From: Eumeta japonica
Taxonomy: Eukaryota; Arthropoda; Insecta; Lepidoptera; Psychidae
Length of the DNA stretch: 64,000 bases
Direction: 5' to 3'
NCBI GenBank assembly: GCA_005406025.1
Contig: BGZK01000280.1
Span: 434,001 to 498,000, forward strand
In this document: one piece after another, positions 11,660 through 21,445 of the stretch
Layout of the letters: every line of letters begins with the position of its first letter
Numbering within the stretch: position 1 is the first letter of the stretch
Program-made: the position numbers and the translations under genes
Notes under the pieces: generated by a model
The model's input: only the letters and a program-made list of their open reading frames with translations
Database searches by the model: none
Told to the model about the DNA's origin: nothing

Positions 11660-12666
11660 GTGTTACGTGGGGTACACTGAATGTTTTGCGTAACTCATAA
11701 ATAAAACAATTTACGTGTAAAGCAAAATATTTACTGCTTTTCAAAGTATTCTCCATTACATTTTACACACTTTTTCATTCCTTCGAACCATTTTTGAAAA
11801 CATGGTTACCATTGGTCTGAAGACATGTTTAGCACTTTCTGGTTGAAAGCTATCACGGCCTTTTCTGACCCCGTAAATGTGAAACCTCTCATCAAATCTT
11901 TGATTTTTGGAAAAGTAAAGAAATCACATGGTGCTAGGTCTGGAATAAATGCGGGATGGGCCACGAGCTTTATCTTTTCAAAAATTAAAAATGACCTCGT
12001 CTTATTCGCGGTGCGCGGCGAAGCATTGTCATGGTGCAATAAGATGCGATTTTCTTGGTCGTTTTCCTCTAACTTTTTCTAAGACACTGGGCAAAGAAAT
12101 GGAGGTGTACCACTCAGCATTAACTGTCTTTTGTACTTTAAGTAGAATTGTGCAGATAGAACCCGTCTTCGAGAAAAAAAACGCAATAATTTTTTTTTGC
12201 CTACGCTTCCCGCCTGCCTCAATCTTGTTGGTTTGCTGACGTCTTCGAACGCCCACACAGATGCCTGTTGCTCTCTTCCCGGCATGTAACAACATATCCA
12301 ACATTCACAACGTCATAAGCGGCATTTGAACAACGTTCGTGATCGTGCTTTAACAACATTTTTTTATAACAATCAACTCGGGTCCGTTTAGGGTCGTGGG
12401 TGAGTTCATGAGGAATCAACGGCAAAAATTTTTAATTTTAAATGTTGATGTAAGATTTTTGAATTTGACACATACCAATCCCCAAATGCCCTCGAATCTC
12501 CTCATAGGAAATACGCCGGTTTTCTTCAATTAATTGCCTAAAAGTAATCACATTTTTCTCAGTGTCAAAATCACAGCTCGACGTGCTGAGTGGCGAGGCG
12601 TATGTGCGCTCAATATCCCACGTTTATATCTAGGTACTCAAGATGTCATTCGGTGTCAGTGACGTT
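11660..12666 (-). mobile_element. Decayed mariner element (DD34D type)
   Basis: The left end contains GTACACTGAATGTTTTGCG (about 11671-11690). The right end, read from the opposite strand, has a related ACTGACACCGAATGAC (about 12649-12664), consistent with worn terminal inverted repeats. The length of about 1.0 kb is shorter than the usual ~1.3 kb and the 5' third of the transposase is missing. Ends are approximate. Confidence 0.7.
11731..12590 (-). pseudogene. mariner transposase relic
   Basis: Reading down the minus strand: EKNVITFRQLIEENRRISYE (about 12585-12520), the helix-turn-helix part that normally lies about 80-100 residues in; then IPHELTHDPKRTRVDCYKKM (about 12420-12360); a WVFE-type region broken by stops and frameshifts; KTGSICTILLKVQKTVNAEW (about 12165-12105); HHDNASPRTA with the second catalytic Asp (about 12036); PDLAPCDFFTFPKIK with the third (about 11945); and a C-terminal FQKWFEGMKKCVKCNGEYFE ending at TAA 11731-11733. 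A premature stop follows SSDQW near 11807. The N-terminus is deleted, so no transposase can be made. Confidence 0.88.
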
Positions 12667-12779
12667 TCGCTAGAGTGGCCAATATAGCGACTGCGATTTG
12701 TCTGTCAGCATTATTAGAATTTAACAAATTACTCGACAATCCGAATTTTGCGGATATATGTTGTCGACTCGAAATCTTT

Positions 12780-12815
12780 ATTTTTTTTTATGTTTTATTA
12801 TTCAGGTAAGATTTC
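12780..12815 (+). promoter_or_regulatory. Zero-length exon junction (candidate recursive splice site)
   Basis: A T-rich tract (about 12780-12802) leads into TTCAG ending at 12805, directly followed by GTAAGATT from 12806. This juxtaposes a good 3' splice site and a good 5' splice site, the pattern of ratchet points in long insect introns. It would need a + strand gene spanning the window; none is proven here. A chance match is possible. Confidence 0.35.
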
Positions 12816-12819
12816 GATC

Positions 12820-13030
12820 GAGTCTACTGTACCTACCCCTTGACGAAATTATTAATACAGATTACAACACAAAAGTACGACAATAGCAGCGAAACGGAAT
12901 AAAAACTATTTTTTATTACTTTGGAGAATAACCTATTATCATACCAAACTTTATCAATTTCGGTGAAATAGTATTTGCGGAGTTTGAAAACAAATTTACA
13001 GACAGACAGATAGAAAATAATGCTAAAAAA
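12820..13030 (+). repeat. GATTCC-family tail fragment
   Basis: Contains CCCCTTGACGAAATTATTAA and ends in ACAGACAGACAGATAGAAAA (about 12999-13018), the tail type seen at 5490 and 31810. Diverged. Confidence 0.45.
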
Positions 13031-13429
13031 CATTGAAATATGTTCTATTAATGTTCGTAATGCTCACCAGATGCGTTTTTCTCAAATATCTTTAATGTGA
13101 AGATTTTTTTTTCTTCTGTTTTATTACATATTTATATTAATAGGAATAATTAAAGAAAGAAAATATTGAAAACTGGAAGACGGTACGAACGAAAGTCAAA
13201 AAGGTTCCACTGAAAATTAAATACTTAAACGCACATAAAATTTTCAATGAATCGAAGTCGAATTTAACTTATTAATTTTATTACTGTGCTGTCTATTTAA
13301 TGCGGTGCGAATTCAAATTAACGAAACCATGATGTGATTTAATTTGGATATAGTACTATCTGCTGATTTCTGCGAGAAAGAACAGTATAATTCAAGGGAA
13401 GAAGAAACACGAAACACTTAAATAAACCC

Positions 13430-13830
13430 TATTTTTTTACGTAAGAATACTAAATAAATAGGGGATAAAAGGTAGCCTTCACACTGCTCTGATTAGTCTT
13501 CTATCTATAAATGCAGGCCTTGTCGAAATTGTTTTCAGCCATTTCGAAGATTATCCCAGACAAACAGAGAGATGAAATAAATACGGAATAAAAAGCATCC
13601 TATATTCTGTTTTGAATTTTATTATTATTTACCAGTAAAAATCCCGTCAAAACCCGTTAAATCGTTTCAGAGATTAGGCTAAACAAAAAAATATACCGAT
13701 AAACAAATTGTTTTAATGGTTGTTTGGGATTTGATTACGCGTAAATAATAAAATGAGTTTATGATTTATTTTATTTTAAAATCACAGACAGACACTTCAA
13801 TTTTATAAATTTGTATAAATAAACTTAAAC
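13430..13830 (+). repeat. GATTCC-family tail fragments
   Basis: Two worn tail modules: TTTTCAGCCATTTCGAAGAT ... CAGACAAACAGAG (about 13532-13570) and CCGTTAAATCGTTTCAGAGA ... (about 13656-13700). They match the tail at 31770-31830. Confidence 0.5.
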
Positions 13831-13917
13831 ATACCGTACACTGCAATATACACGTAGTCAACTCATTTTATACTGTAAATAAATGGAATACGTTACGTTT
13901 GTCACAAATAAACAATG

Positions 13918-14024
13918 TATAAATGTAAGTGAAAATCGACGTCCGTAACAGTGCAGCGATGCGGCGGTGGCGCCCCTGACCGCCGTATGGCCAAGCTTAC
14001 GTAGACGGTACGGAGTACGTGAGC
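13918..14024 (+). promoter_or_regulatory. Candidate + strand promoter, short exon and splice donor
   Basis: TATAAATG begins at 13918. An initiator-like ACAGTG has its A at 13950, 32 bases after the first T of the TATA box, the usual spacing. A GC-rich stretch follows (about 13955-14005), unlike the surrounding DNA, and a splice donor (AC, then GTGAGC at 14019) ends a putative 69-base exon. The exon holds only a tiny frame (ATG near 13959, stop six codons later). The layout mirrors the minus-strand modules at 17.1, 20.9 and 23.1 kb. All of it is inferred from signals. Confidence 0.35.
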
Positions 14025-14440
14025 ACAAATGTTTGTGTGGAGTTAAGTAACTGTGTCATTTATTTACCGTGACCGCGCCGCTTTTTCCCGTTATGCAGTA
14101 TAATATTCTGATTACAATAAGCATAATAAATTAAAAATAAATATTTTTGCTTTTATTATGATCATTCTAATTAGAATATGCTACTCTCTAACGGAAAAAA
14201 GTCATGCGGTGCTGTTCATTTACATATTACATGTGTATATACATTAAATTAAAAATCTTTATTATTTATGTTGATCCGCCAACGACAAACACTTAATAGT
14301 CTATGGCCAAACTGTCCCACAGAATATAATTGTCTCCAAAGAATTTTAAAATGTTACTAATAAATAATTTCTGACAGATTGACCGAAAGAATTTTGAGCT
14401 GCGAATTTTGGTGTAATTTCAAATATTCTCCTTTCATAGT
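14025..14440. other. No feature seen
   Basis: AT-rich DNA without recognisable frames or repeats. Confidence 0.4.
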
Positions 14441-15121
14441 TCAGTCAAATAAGGTATGAAATCAAAATTTTGGCACTCAACTTTGATTTTTGATATAATG
14501 TATTATAGTTTTAATGATACAAAAACAATGTGTAAAAGTTATCATGTCTGGCAAGGGTTAAAAAAGAAATTTAAAAAGTGTTTTTTCGCAATTACTATAC
14601 CAGGTAAAATTTTTTTCAATCTTACAGTTTAGGTAACATGAGGAATGGCAGAAAAAAGTTATAAAATTTTAATTATTCAAATTTCCATCGGAAAATTTTA
14701 AATTGTTATATTTTACTAGGAATAAAAAAAATGTATTTCTAAATTTAAAGATTAGATTTTTTAAGTGAATTAAGATAAATTAATTTCCCTTATTTTTCTA
14801 CCAACTACGATTTTTAATGTTCTTATACATCTCTTAAACTTAAAAGCTCCTAACTCGGTTAATTTTTTGATTAGAGGAAAAAAGTCAAAACACCGTTTTT
14901 AAGTAAAATTTTAAATTCTACACATTTTAATAAGAACTTCTCTGTCTAACTTTTACTGTTTTCGTGTGATTGCAAATAATTTTTTTTTTAATTTGTCAAT
15001 CCTTGCCGGGGGTTGCAGACACCAAAACCTTTACACATTATTTTTGTATCATTAAAACTACATTCTATCAAAAATGTAGAGTTGAATGCCAAAATTTTGA
15101 ATTCAAACCTTATTTGACTGG
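14441..15121. mobile_element. MITE or DNA transposon with ~115 bp terminal inverted repeats
   Basis: The left end (from TCAGTCAAATAAGGT at 14441 to about 14560) matches the reverse complement of the right end (about 15005-15121, ending in CCTTATTTGACTGG) with few differences; both contain TTTTAATGATACAAAAA and AATGTGTAAA. The interior (~450 bp) is AT-rich without a frame. No clear target duplication is visible. The CAG...CTG ends fit some hAT-type elements, but the superfamily is not settled. Confidence 0.85.
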
Positions 15122-16540
15122 ATTATTCAATATTGTCTAGAATTTATTGCAATACAAGAAATTATAATAAATATAAAAGTTTATAACTTTATTCTTAATG
15201 AATTAAAAATAATTATTTCGGAAATGGATATATATTTAACTATAGAAAAAATAGCAATGTATTTCAAACAATAAATTTCTAAATTATTTTTTTTATCTAA
15301 TGTGCTTAACGTTTACATTTTACCACGAAGAGAAGAAAAAAATATTTAAAACGTTAAAATAGAAGATACTATTGTTGATGCCGATAAAAAAAATTAGAAA
15401 CAAGGACTGATTTTTCATTATTATATTTTAACCGACTTCAGTAAAAAAAGAGACTTCGAATTTATCGCTATTGTATTTATGCGTAAATGCGATGCGCATT
15501 ATGTATGATCCTGAACTAATCCCATATATTTTTCTATGACATAGAACATACAGTTGTTGAGAAAACCGTTAAAGAAACCATGTCTATAATAAGATTGGCA
15601 TCAAGTTATGGTTATAATGGGTTTTGCATTATTCTTTCTAAAATATGATAGCTTATTTAATTCATCGGAAAGTAAGAGAACATGAATAAGCGAGTGGTAA
15701 CTGCTATAATAAGCGAGTAGTGCTGCAACATGTAATCAAATAACCAAAGCAGTCGTAGCATTTATGCTATAAGTTGAAGTATATGTTTTATAATTGTATT
15801 TGGGAAAAAATCACGATTCTTTTTATTGGAAACGGCTTAACAGTTTTTTGGTTACTTTAAGCGGTTTACATCATCGCTCGCTTTCTTGAGCGCTCCCACT
15901 CCCACTCCCATTTCTGGTGAATGAGGGGAACAGGCCCGGACACTCAAAGGCCTTGGAAACCGACTGACCTCGGCCCGGTGGAATTGTGAGTCCCGTGGTG
16001 GCTGCACATGCATCCACCAAACATATAGAGACTCTAGAACGATTACAAGTGCTACCGGAAAATTCGGGATCGGAATTTGTTTCCATTTTTTTATGCAAAA
16101 CTAAATGAGTCGCCTGGCAAACTTTATTAATAATCGGCTTAATCCAAGAGCAAAAGCTACATTAACTATAAAATTTCATTACTCGATCACTGAAAAATGT
16201 TTCATAAAATTACTTTCAAGAAACAATAATATAAAAACGACGAAAGTGTAAATATAACAAGGAATTTCGATTTTCTTATCTCGCGTTAATTTTATTTATA
16301 ATTATGTCTTGTGGCGTTTATCAATTCCCAATCTTTATACCGCGCCGTGAGTACGATTATTATGTAAGATATATCGGAAAAGTATTTTAACAGAGTAAAT
16401 ACATAAAATTGCTTTAAAAAAAAAGGCTATTGAAAATATTAGTTAGTTTTAGAATCGGTTCCAGCTAAAGCAAGACAAATCAAGAAAATAATCTATTACC
16501 ATAAATACAAATTCTACTTTATAGTTCGGATAAAGTCGAG
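15122..16540. other. No gene; small repeat scraps
   Basis: AT-rich. A short ACCGACTTCAGTAAAAAAAG block near 15431 resembles the 'ACCGACTTC' repeat common in moths. A GC-richer patch at about 15880-16085 is open on the minus strand for 75 codons but has no recognisable domain. Confidence 0.4.
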
Positions 16541-16544
16541 AGGA

Positions 16545-16610
16545 TATCAAATGGTGAAAATCGCTTCTGGCATATCTTTGGTTAGCACCGAATCCAAAAT
16601 TAGTTAATAA
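16545..16610 (-). repeat. Short dispersed repeat, copy 1
   Basis: On the minus strand it reads TTTTGGATTCGGTGCTAACC then AAAGATATGCCAGAAGCGAT. The copy at 22005-22075 on the plus strand reads TTTTGGAGTCGGTGCCAGTC then AAAGATACGCCAGACGCGAT. Confidence 0.65.
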
Positions 16611-16992
16611 TTTTATAGGTTTTTGAAGGCGACTTTTATTATATTTTTTTGTATTAGTTATTTTCAGTATGTATTTTTCTTATATAATAATTGCAAACAC
16701 GACGTGATATAGAAGTGATATAAAGATAATCGATAATCGCCGCCATAGGTACGTTAAAGACAATAAATTAAAGCGTAATAGTAATAAGACAACAATTACA
16801 AATGAAATCATATCACAATAAAAACATCGAACTTCTTAGTCATTTACACTCTTTTGTCATAATTTTTTTTTTGCATTCTAATATAGCAGTTTTGAGTCTA
16901 AAACTTAATGAAAATGCCATGTATTAATATTTAAAAATATCGGACACATGGAGCCATGTTTACAATCGAACCATAATAACGATGTTCAAAAT

Positions 16993-17090
16993 ACTCACGT
17001 CGTATGTCGCGAGGGCTGCGCTGAAAAGCTGCGACCGAGTTAGGGCGGGCGGGCGCACTGGGCGGACGGGCCCCGCGCCGCTCTTTATAT
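16993..17090 (-). promoter_or_regulatory. Candidate minus-strand TATA promoter, exon and splice donor
   Basis: Read on the minus strand: ATATAAAG at 17090-17083, a GC-rich stretch, then an initiator CCAGTG with its A at 17059, exactly 30 bases after the first T of TATAAAG. A 61-base GC-rich exon would end at 16999 with ACGAC followed by the strong donor GTGAGTATTT (16998 down). There is no ATG in the exon, so it would be a 5' leader. The 23.1 kb module shares TATAAAGAGCG and GCGGGGC. No downstream coding exon is recognised in the window. Confidence 0.45.
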
Positions 17091-17132
17091 GGCCGGCCCA
17101 CACCTACCGGCCCTATCACCTTCGAATTTCTA

Positions 17133-17330
17133 ATGTGGCGACCTCTTCGCGGACCACGTCAGGCAGAAGAGTTGAGAGGCTGGATGGACTTGATGTTAGA
17201 CTTGAACTCGGCTATTAATATGAGACAAAACATCGAAAGTCTTGATAGAATTGCGCCTGGAATAATATCTCATATTCTTCTATGCCGATACGTAAAATTG
17301 GAGTATACGTCTGTGATATCAAGATTTTAG
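17133..17330 (+). CDS. Small unrecognised open frame beside the candidate promoter
   Basis: A 65-codon frame opens at ATG 17133, 43 bases from the minus-strand TATA box and divergent from it. Its first half is GC-rich and gene-like in residues (RPLRGPRQAEELRGWMDLML), the rest AT-rich. It has no recognised domain or signal peptide. It could be a small exon driven by a shared promoter region, a pseudogene, or a chance frame in a GC-rich island. Confidence 0.22.
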   Translation: MWRPLRGPRQAEELRGWMDLMLDLNSAINMRQNIESLDRIAPGIISHILLCRYVKLEYTSVISRF

Positions 17331-17639
17331 TGAAAACTGCATACGTACCTCGTACAAAAAGTATACGATGCCCAATTATAAATGACCATTTTCAGAATGA
17401 TGTCTGTCTGTCTGAAAGTTTGTCTCGAATAGGTCTCGAAACAGCTAAATGAATTTCGATGAAAATTTCATGGACTTAAACAGGAATCTTAACTTGTTGC
17501 ATTTGAATAGATTCTAGGGTTCAGAGTTGTCGGGAAAAACTAGACTAATCTAGATGGAATTTTCACTAGAAGCTACTTATAATCTTATTTTCTTTTTATC
17601 TTGAAATTATTTGAGATTCATGCCATAAAATTTAGAACC

Positions 17640-17800
17640 TTTAAAAATGAGATAATTAATCGAAATTGATACGTAGGTGCAATAGGAGCGAGATCGAACA
17701 CGGTATTGGGATCAGAATCGAGAACAAGATTGGAATCGGAATCGAAAGTAGGAGCGAAATCGGGATCATGGTAGACACAACGATATCGGTTGGTATAAAG
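17640..17800 (-). repeat. GATTCC-family fragment, antisense
   Basis: Array words appear as their complements (GATCAGAATCGAGAACAAG, GGAATCGGAATCGAAAGT). It abuts the sense copy that starts at 17804, giving a head-to-head pair. Confidence 0.7.
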
Positions 17801-17803
17801 TCT

Positions 17804-18280
17804 AGCTGGCCCGGCAGACGTTGTTCTGCACTTTTTTGCAGGTAACTTGGCCGTATAGTCAATGCCCGCAGCTGCACCAGCATGAACGTAGACTAATTTT
17901 TTTCTGTGTCGATCAATGTCAATTTCAATCCCGATCTCGTTTTCGACTTCCATCCCAGCCACATTTGATTCCGGTCCTGCCCACATTCGTTTCGACCCCA
18001 GTACCATTCTCAATTTTGGTTCTTGTCTCGCTTTCGATTTTGATCTTCGCTCCGTTCTCGATTCTGCTCGCCGTCCCACTTTCAATTCTGATTCCACTAC
18101 CTGTCCGATTTCAACGAAGCCGGGGTTATTATGAGAATCAAATATAGCTAATGTTACTTGAGGATAGTGCAGATTTTTATGAGTAAAATGAACATTTAGA
18201 ATGGATGTAGAAGTTCGGTTCAATAATAAAAATACACATAGTCGAACCTGGGGACAAAACTAGTAGGCATAACAGACAAA
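17804..18280 (+). mobile_element. ~1 kb element family, copy 2 (3' truncated)
   Basis: Head CTAGCTGGCCCGGCAGACGT at about 17804, a GCCCGCAGCTGCACCAGCAT block (17864) equal to that of copy 1, one array (about 17925-18110), then the spacer with TACTTGAGGATAGTGCAG and TAATAAAAATACACATAG (about 18220). It stops near 18280 where copies 1 and 3 continue into a second array. Confidence 0.75.
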
Positions 18281-18797
18281 ACAGCTCTCAGATAATGAAA
18301 TTTATGTGAGCAACAGTAATAATTTATCTATGTATTAGTACATTAAGTAGCTGTGCATTACCTTATAATAATATAAACTATTAACCTAAGAATAGTGCTA
18401 CTAATCAATTCAAAGCAGTCTTGTTACATAATATACCTACTTATTGACTAGTCAGGTTCTTGTGATTAATAACATTATCAAAAGAATTATGTTATCATTC
18501 AATTTATGGTGGTTTAATTATACAGTAATGTATATCCTATAGTGTTTAATAATCCTAGCACAAGAGTTACCTCACTAATTAGTATATTATATATAATGAT
18601 TGTGCTATACTATGAATGAATTCACAAATATTCCATCAGATAACAATACCTATTATTGACCTCCTAATCCTTTGATGATATAACATTTTGTAGGTATTAT
18701 TACCAGTCCATGTGCAAAGTTTAGTGAATAGTAATGTATTTACTGATATATAGTATTTTTTTTATTATTCATTTATTTATTTTGTTACGTGGTCCTC

Positions 18798-18826
18798 AGT
18801 ATTAGTAATTTAAAATTACTAATACT
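18798..18826. repeat. 29 bp palindrome
   Basis: AGTATTAGTAATTT (18798-18811) and its exact complement (18813-18826) flank one base. AT-rich; it may simply be a foldback. Confidence 0.9.
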
Positions 18827-19189
18827 AGTTTAAAGTATTTGTATCACATAATAATATATAATTATTAGCTTTATTCCATTCTGTGTTGGTTAACAATGGT
18901 ATTCTAATGTTTATACTACCAGTACATTTGTCATAGCTCAGTAAGATAGTACTATACCTTCTAATTTCAACTCCTATACAATTAACAGTTACAAGAAGTT
19001 AAAATATTAATCGATTTGCATTAAAAAGCTTAATAATGTAATACTAAACTTTATTGGAGTCCTTTAGTGATCACTGTGTAATGTTAACTTAAGGATATGA
19101 TGTTTAATTATTTGTGACTGTTTTGATTTATGAAAGTATGTTCTGTATCTGTAATATATTTTTGATTTATGTAACAATCCTAGGTACTC

Positions 19190-19960
19190 ATTGTCAATAG
19201 GCAATAAATGTGCACGACCATAACTAGATTAAAGGCATATATATGTATTTATATGCTTTTTTATTTTCTTACTTAATAAAACTATACTTACTTCTTAATG
19301 TTCATTCTTAATATTAGCCTAAGAATCATAGGGATTCTCCATCTATGACCCCTTTTACAATGGTACACTCAGTATGTCTGTCGTGTTCACTGTTTTATGA
19401 CAGTATAGACTTTCTATATGAAATTCTCAATAATGAGTATTTATAAGTAATGAGAGTGGGAGTGTATATGATAAGCAATAAATGTGCATGTTTACAATCA
19501 AACCAAAGGCATGCATACATTTACACACCTTTTTTTTTTTTTTTCTTAATTTAGTCAAATAATACATTTATTCTTTAGTATTTATTATGTAGTATTAACC
19601 TAAATCTATTGCTTCTTAGTATATGACGGTGTATATAGTATTTTATGTGTATACAGTATATGAAGGTGTAAACACTATGTATTTACAGACACCCAACAGT
19701 GTCAATGAGTAATGAGTGTATGTGATAAACAATAAATTTATAATATGTTTATAATTAAATTAATGGTATGCATGAGTTTACACATTTTCATACAGCTTAA
19801 TCATATCTTTGCTTAGTATTCATTACATATTAGCCTAAATCTATTACTGTTTAGAATGTGATGGTACATTCAGTATTTTTTGTATTCTATGTACATACAT
19901 ACACACACACACTTGCATACACAAACACACAACATACGTACACACAAACACATGTATATA
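19190..19960. repeat. Diverged ~260 bp tandem repeat, about three units
   Basis: The block GGCAATAAATGTGCACGACC ... AAAGGCATATATATG (about 19199) recurs as AAGCAATAAATGTGCATGTT ... AAAGGCATGCATAC (about 19472) and AAACAATAAATTTATAATAT ... ATGGTATGCATGAG (about 19724). Between them comes ATTAGCCTAA(GA)ATC followed by an ATGG(T)ACA-CTCAGTAT-like block. Looser matches (ATTAACCTAAGAATAGTGCT near 18378) suggest the array once began near 18.3 kb. Confidence 0.65.
19890..19960. repeat. (AC)n microsatellite, interrupted
   Basis: ACATACACACACACAC runs, interrupted by short other bases, at about 19896-19955. Confidence 0.8.
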
Positions 19961-20800
19961 CAAACCTATATTTATAGGCACTCACTGTTAATGTGTATTA
20001 AAAGATTATATGCATTTACTCCTTAGTTCAGGCCGATCAGGCTCTACATGAAAATGATCTATAAAGAAAAATCTGATCTAGAGAATATCAATTTTTTTTT
20101 TTTTTATTATTATATTTGGTGCCCAGGTTCGTATTTAGATTAAGATAAAAGGCGTTGTGAATTTATTCTTTTTGTAATGGTCTTTCTTCCATGTGTGATT
20201 ATTGTTAGTCTAGTAGCTTGTCACAGCTTATAGAATATGCTAATAATAATATAATAATAATATTTTATTATTCCTGTTTCATCGGTTTTAGTGTATCGGT
20301 TCTCTTAAATTATCAATACTTCAATAGGAGACAGATCTATATTCGTATGATATCCTAAATTGGTATAAGTATATTGTGTTTTTGTTTTGTTGTAATTGAA
20401 TTAAGTAGTTGTGATTATCATCAATATGATCTTTATTGAATTGATGGGTCTTACCATATTTGATTTCGATGAAGATTTTGCTTAAAAATTAAATTTTATT
20501 TAGGTCTCGATTTTGATACAGTAAAAACAATGCAATAATTGTCCTTTTGATCTATGTTTAATATTAGTTTGTATTGTCTTTATTTCAAGAGTTACTTATA
20601 TACAACTCAGAATACAGGCTACATACCTGAATAGTTTTTGTGATTAAAGAATGAGATAGCGAGAATATATCTATAATTCAATAACTTTATTCATTACTTT
20701 TGAATTTTGAATGTGGTTAGTTGTTAGTGATTATTGAACGCTTTGAAGTGCAGTTTGTCTAGTTGTTATATTCATGCAATGTAGATATAAATGGAGCGAT
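19961..20800. other. No gene seen
   Basis: AT-rich DNA with poly-T runs and no recognisable frame or repeat. Confidence 0.4.
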
Positions 20801-20924
20801 CTCACCGGGATTTCCTTGACATCGACGACGTGCGCCTGAGCACAAACACTGAGATTTACAAATCAAACAACCCAAACACAACAAATGGCGTCGCGGCCTG
20901 TATGCTCTCGCGCAGCACTTTATA
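20799..20924 (-). promoter_or_regulatory. Candidate minus-strand TATA promoter, exon and splice donor
   Basis: Minus strand: TATAAAG at 20924-20918, a GC-richer stretch, then AATCCCG and the donor GTGAGATC from 20805. A start codon at 20822 gives five codons (Met-Ser-Arg-Lys-Ser) open into the donor. The initiator is weak (CAGG, A at 20899). Same arrangement as the modules at 17.1 and 23.1 kb. Signals only. Confidence 0.28.
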
Positions 20925-21137
20925 CTATGTAATGAGAAATAGTTACGTATGTTTTTCATGTTCTAACCAATCTTATTTCACTATTTTGCTAAATAATGGC
21001 TAATTATGTAAAATTAATATTAATATTTGAACAGCAATACAAAACTTGCGCGTCCTTCACTATTTCACTATCTCAATCCATATTTTTCTTTTTAATACTA
21101 TAAGATTACGAAGCAACAGATAAATATACTTAACTAC

Positions 21138-21138
<1 letters not shown>

Positions 21139-21190
<52 letters not shown>
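21139..21190. repeat. (TA)n microsatellite
   Basis: About 25 TA dinucleotides. The apparent Ile-Tyr repeat frame across it is an artefact. Confidence 0.97.
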
Positions 21191-21192
<2 letters not shown>

Positions 21193-21299
21193 TACAGTAA
21201 TTACTGTACATAAATGAATGAACAAAACAATTACAAACAAGACATAGAATAAATAGTATTCCATGGATCACAAAATCGATATAATTATGTAGCCTGTAA

Positions 21300-21445
21300 A
21301 CGATCATGGTCGAGGGCGGGATTAGGATTGGGATAAACATTGTGATCGTGAACGAGACCCGAGGGATTGAGAGAAAAACGAGGTTAAAATCGAGACATTG
21401 AAATCGGAACAAACAGTGGAACTGAATTGAAATCGATAACAGAGG
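21300..21445 (-). repeat. GATTCC-family fragment, antisense
   Basis: Complemented array words (GGGATTAGGATTGGGATAAA, GAAATCGGAACAAACAG). No head or tail recognised. Confidence 0.65.

Noticed and set aside
20791..21003. Plus-strand 70-codon frame starting within TATAAATGG
   Set aside because: The ATG overlaps its own would-be TATA box and the frame decays into AT-rich sequence; the minus-strand reading has the better signals.
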